Assembly (NCBI GenBank): GCA_029202485.1
Contig: CP119313.1
Coordinates: forward strand, 2,790,001-2,854,000
Source of the DNA: Candidatus Pedobacter colombiensis
GTDB lineage: Bacteria; Bacteroidota; Bacteroidia; Sphingobacteriales; Sphingobacteriaceae
DNA length: 64,000 bases
Direction of reading: 5' to 3'
Positions 62,137 to 64,000 of this stretch are shown here, piece by piece. Position 1 is the stretch's first letter, and the number at the start of each line of letters is the position of its first letter. A program made the translations under genes and the position numbers. Below the pieces are notes generated by a model. That model saw only the letters and a list, made by a program, of their open reading frames with translations. It was not told where the DNA came from and did no database searches.

Positions 62137-64000
62137 TTAATTGCGGTTTTTATTGAAAAAATACCTAAGATTTAAATAGAAAGCGCGACCCGATTTCTGT
62201 AAACTGAAATTGTCAAAAAGATGTGCATCGGTGATATTTTTAGCTTCCAGGCCAATATTGTAATGTCCGTTTCTAATACTGTATACAAAATTCAAGTCAT
62301 GAGACAGTTGCATTGGAACAACTCTTTTTTCGTCTGATACATCTCTTCCTCCCTGAGAAGGCCATACCAGCCAGAATTCATGCACATACAAAATATTATA
62401 GCCAATATTAAGTGTATTTCCCTTTTTGCCCAGATCCTTAAGTGATACAGATACGTCACTGTTTCCAAATAAATAAGGAATATTTGGCATCTGATCTAAA
62501 TATACAATGCTCGGAACGGGCGGCACTCCATCTGTTTTCTGACGGTTCTGAAGATATTGATAAGTTACAGTTGTACCAGCGGTAAGCCAGTCTTTATAGG
62601 AATACCTGATCTCTGCATCTCCTCCCCAGGTCTTAACACCTTCTCTGTTATCTGCAACTAATTTCCCTTGATTCTGATTCAATCGGGTATAAATAAAATC
62701 GCTGGCATTTCTATACACCGCATTAGCGGTAACAGAAAAATTATGATTCTTATTAACCGCAAAACCATAAATCACACCAAGATTAAAATTATCGCTTTTC
62801 TCAGGTTTCAGGTTGGCATTTCCTTCCAGATTTTCTACATCACCAAATAATTCCTGTGCTTCAGGCAAACGATTGGTCAACTCATATGAAGTTTTTAACT
62901 GTAAATTTGGGTGTAGGAAATAGGTTAATGCAGCACCATATCCAACTTTTTCCTTTACAGATTCGCCCGTTGCCCGAGTTCCATTTATATTGCTTTGATA
63001 TAGATATTTGGCAAATATCGAAGTACTCCATTTACCACTCCTATCGTAACTATAGCCAAAACCTAAAATATTCTTAATGCTCTTTTTTGTACGTTCATAT
63101 TCGGCATTAGTGGGACTAAGAACATCACTACCCTTTCGGTTAAAAGTATTGAACACATTATTCAAGGTAACAGAATGGTGATCATTAATCCTATAATTTG
63201 CCATAGCCGTTCCCAGCCCATTGTTGTTCTTATATTTATACATACTCCTGGAGCGTTCTCCGTTTGAACCATTGGCTTTACTGTTTCCATACCAATCGTA
63301 CCTTACATTGGTAGTATCAATATTCTGCTCAGTCCCCAGGTTATAGTTTGCGTTGATGGTTACATCAAGGCCCTTAATCAAGTCAGTCTTCTTATACTTG
63401 AAAGTAGGCATGATGATATCGCCCCTACGATGCCAGGCTCCAAATACGGCTTGCATTCTTGCCCCGGTTTGAAATTCCTTATAGTTTTTACCCATCGTAA
63501 TCCCAAACAATAATTTATCTGCAAAAACCTTGTCAACAAACCCAACATTGGCAATTGCCGTTTCATTATGGTAAGTATCATGAAACCTGCGCAAGATTGC
63601 CGCAGGTGCATATGCACCAGTATAAATGTCTGATGCCTCAACGTTTACCTTATAATTATTATCAGAATAATTTTGAAATGCATTTAACTGAACTGTGAAA
63701 CCATTTTTAGTGGTCATCGCTGTATTGATCACACTTCTGTGGGTATTAAAGGATCCAATGGAATAGGAGGCATCAATATAATTCCGATAACGATCACTTG
63801 TCACTATATTAATTGCACCACCAAGCGCATCAGATCCCAACCACATTGGTACAACTCCTTTATATACTTCTATTCTATCTGCAACATTAATTGGGATGTT
63901 ATTAATCTGGAAGGAAGAACCAAAATTATCAATAGGTATTCCATCCATAAAATATCTGATATGGTTCCCTGAAAATCCATTTAAAGAAAGGTTGAAATTA
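62137..64000 (-). CDS. TonB-dependent siderophore-type receptor, 5' end outside window
   Basis: The visible frame reaches the window end without a start: residues before 63948 read 'FNLSLNGFSGNHIRYFMDGI', a typical plug segment. Then 'ADRIEVYKGVVPMWLGSDAL' and 'GGAINIVTS' finish the plug, followed by the barrel ending 'FYLNLRYFFNKNRN'. No SusD partner; DUF4374 and PepSY genes follow, so it belongs to the siderophore or haem uptake class. About 620 codons are visible. Confidence 0.9.
   Translation of the reverse strand, partial: NFNLSLNGFSGNHIRYFMDGIPIDNFGSSFQINNIPINVADRIEVYKGVVPMWLGSDALGGAINIVTSDRYRNYIDASYSIGSFNTHRSVINTAMTTKNGFTVQLNAFQNYSDNNYKVNVEASDIYTGAYAPAAILRRFHDTYHNETAIANVGFVDKVFADKLLFGITMGKNYKEFQTGARMQAVFGAWHRRGDIIMPTFKYKKTDLIKGLDVTINANYNLGTEQNIDTTNVRYDWYGNSKANGSNGERSRSMYKYKNNNGLGTAMANYRINDHHSVTLNNVFNTFNRKGSDVLSPTNAEYERTKKSIKNILGFGYSYDRSGKWSTSIFAKYLYQSNINGTRATGESVKEKVGYGAALTYFLHPNLQLKTSYELTNRLPEAQELFGDVENLEGNANLKPEKSDNFNLGVIYGFAVNKNHNFSVTANAVYRNASDFIYTRLNQNQGKLVADNREGVKTWGGDAEIRYSYKDWLTAGTTVTYQYLQNRQKTDGVPPVPSIVYLDQMPNIPYLFGNSDVSVSLKDLGKKGNTLNIGYNILYVHEFWLVWPSQGGRDVSDEKRVVPMQLSHDLNFVYSIRNGHYNIGLEAKNITDAHLFDNFSLQKSGRAFYLNLRYFFNKNRN

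Noticed and set aside
1..64000. CRISPR arrays, tRNA and rRNA genes
   Set aside because: No regularly spaced repeats, cloverleaf-like segments or rRNA-like conserved blocks were noticed on reading either strand.

Overview
The window reads as chromosome of a Bacteroidota bacterium, most probably family Sphingobacteriaceae (Pedobacter-like). Supporting signs seen in the sequence are SusC/SusD pairs with an ECF sigma factor and FecR, DUF4843/PKD-like lipoproteins, a fused CcoNO oxidase subunit, TlpA-like thioredoxins with CGPC motifs, DUF4374/PepSY iron genes, and moderate-to-low GC coding sequence. The species assignment is inference.

Layout. (1) 1-7219, plus strand: cbb3-type cytochrome c oxidase and its assembly genes (ccoI 3' part, ccoS, ccoNO fusion, ccoQ, ccoP, ccoG, ccoH, a TauE/SafE-like protein). 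(2) 7301-13374: oxygen-linked control and haem genes: hemN, a truncated lactate-dehydrogenase-like protein, a REC-cNMP-Crp/Fnr response regulator, a FixL-like PAS histidine kinase, and a divergent conserved gene of unknown function. (3) 13429-26556, minus strand: ECF sigma, FecR, SusC, SusD, DUF4843, PKD-like lipoprotein, two TlpA-like proteins and a double-domain trypsin/PDZ protein. (4) 26879-32051, minus strand: SCO1, small lipoprotein, sialidase-fold lipoprotein with Cys and His/Met-rich segments, TonB receptor and a CNGKC protein, read here as a probable copper-handling operon. (5) 32127-35900: fabH, and metE under a cobalamin riboswitch. (6) 35999-48000: potassium uptake, with kdp mini-genes, kdpFABC, an outer-membrane barrel, a kinase-less KdpD, a separate histidine kinase, and a sigma-54-dependent response regulator. 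(7) 48190-55986: an accessory stretch with an IS110-like remnant, arsenic operon (arsR, DUF6428, methyltransferase, ArsC-like phosphatase, ACR3), AraC regulator, CxxCH lipoprotein, shortened DoxX, ChrA, broken small gene, YnfA and an orphan. (8) 56130-59521: second SCO1, a cytochrome c, and a periplasmic-protein gene split by an apparently intact IS3-family element. (9) 59522-64000: iron/siderophore uptake (PepSY reductase-like protein, DUF4374 protein, TonB receptor running off the window).

How the parts fit together. Regions 1, 2, 4 and 8 share a respiratory theme: copper delivery (CcoI, SCO1), haem synthesis (HemN), c-type cytochromes and a FixL/FixK-like control pair. Region 6 is a complete Kdp system whose usual KdpD/KdpE pair is replaced by separated modules. 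Region 7 looks acquired and rearranged.

No rRNA, tRNA or CRISPR array was recognised. Domain names are from memory of the families; no search was run.
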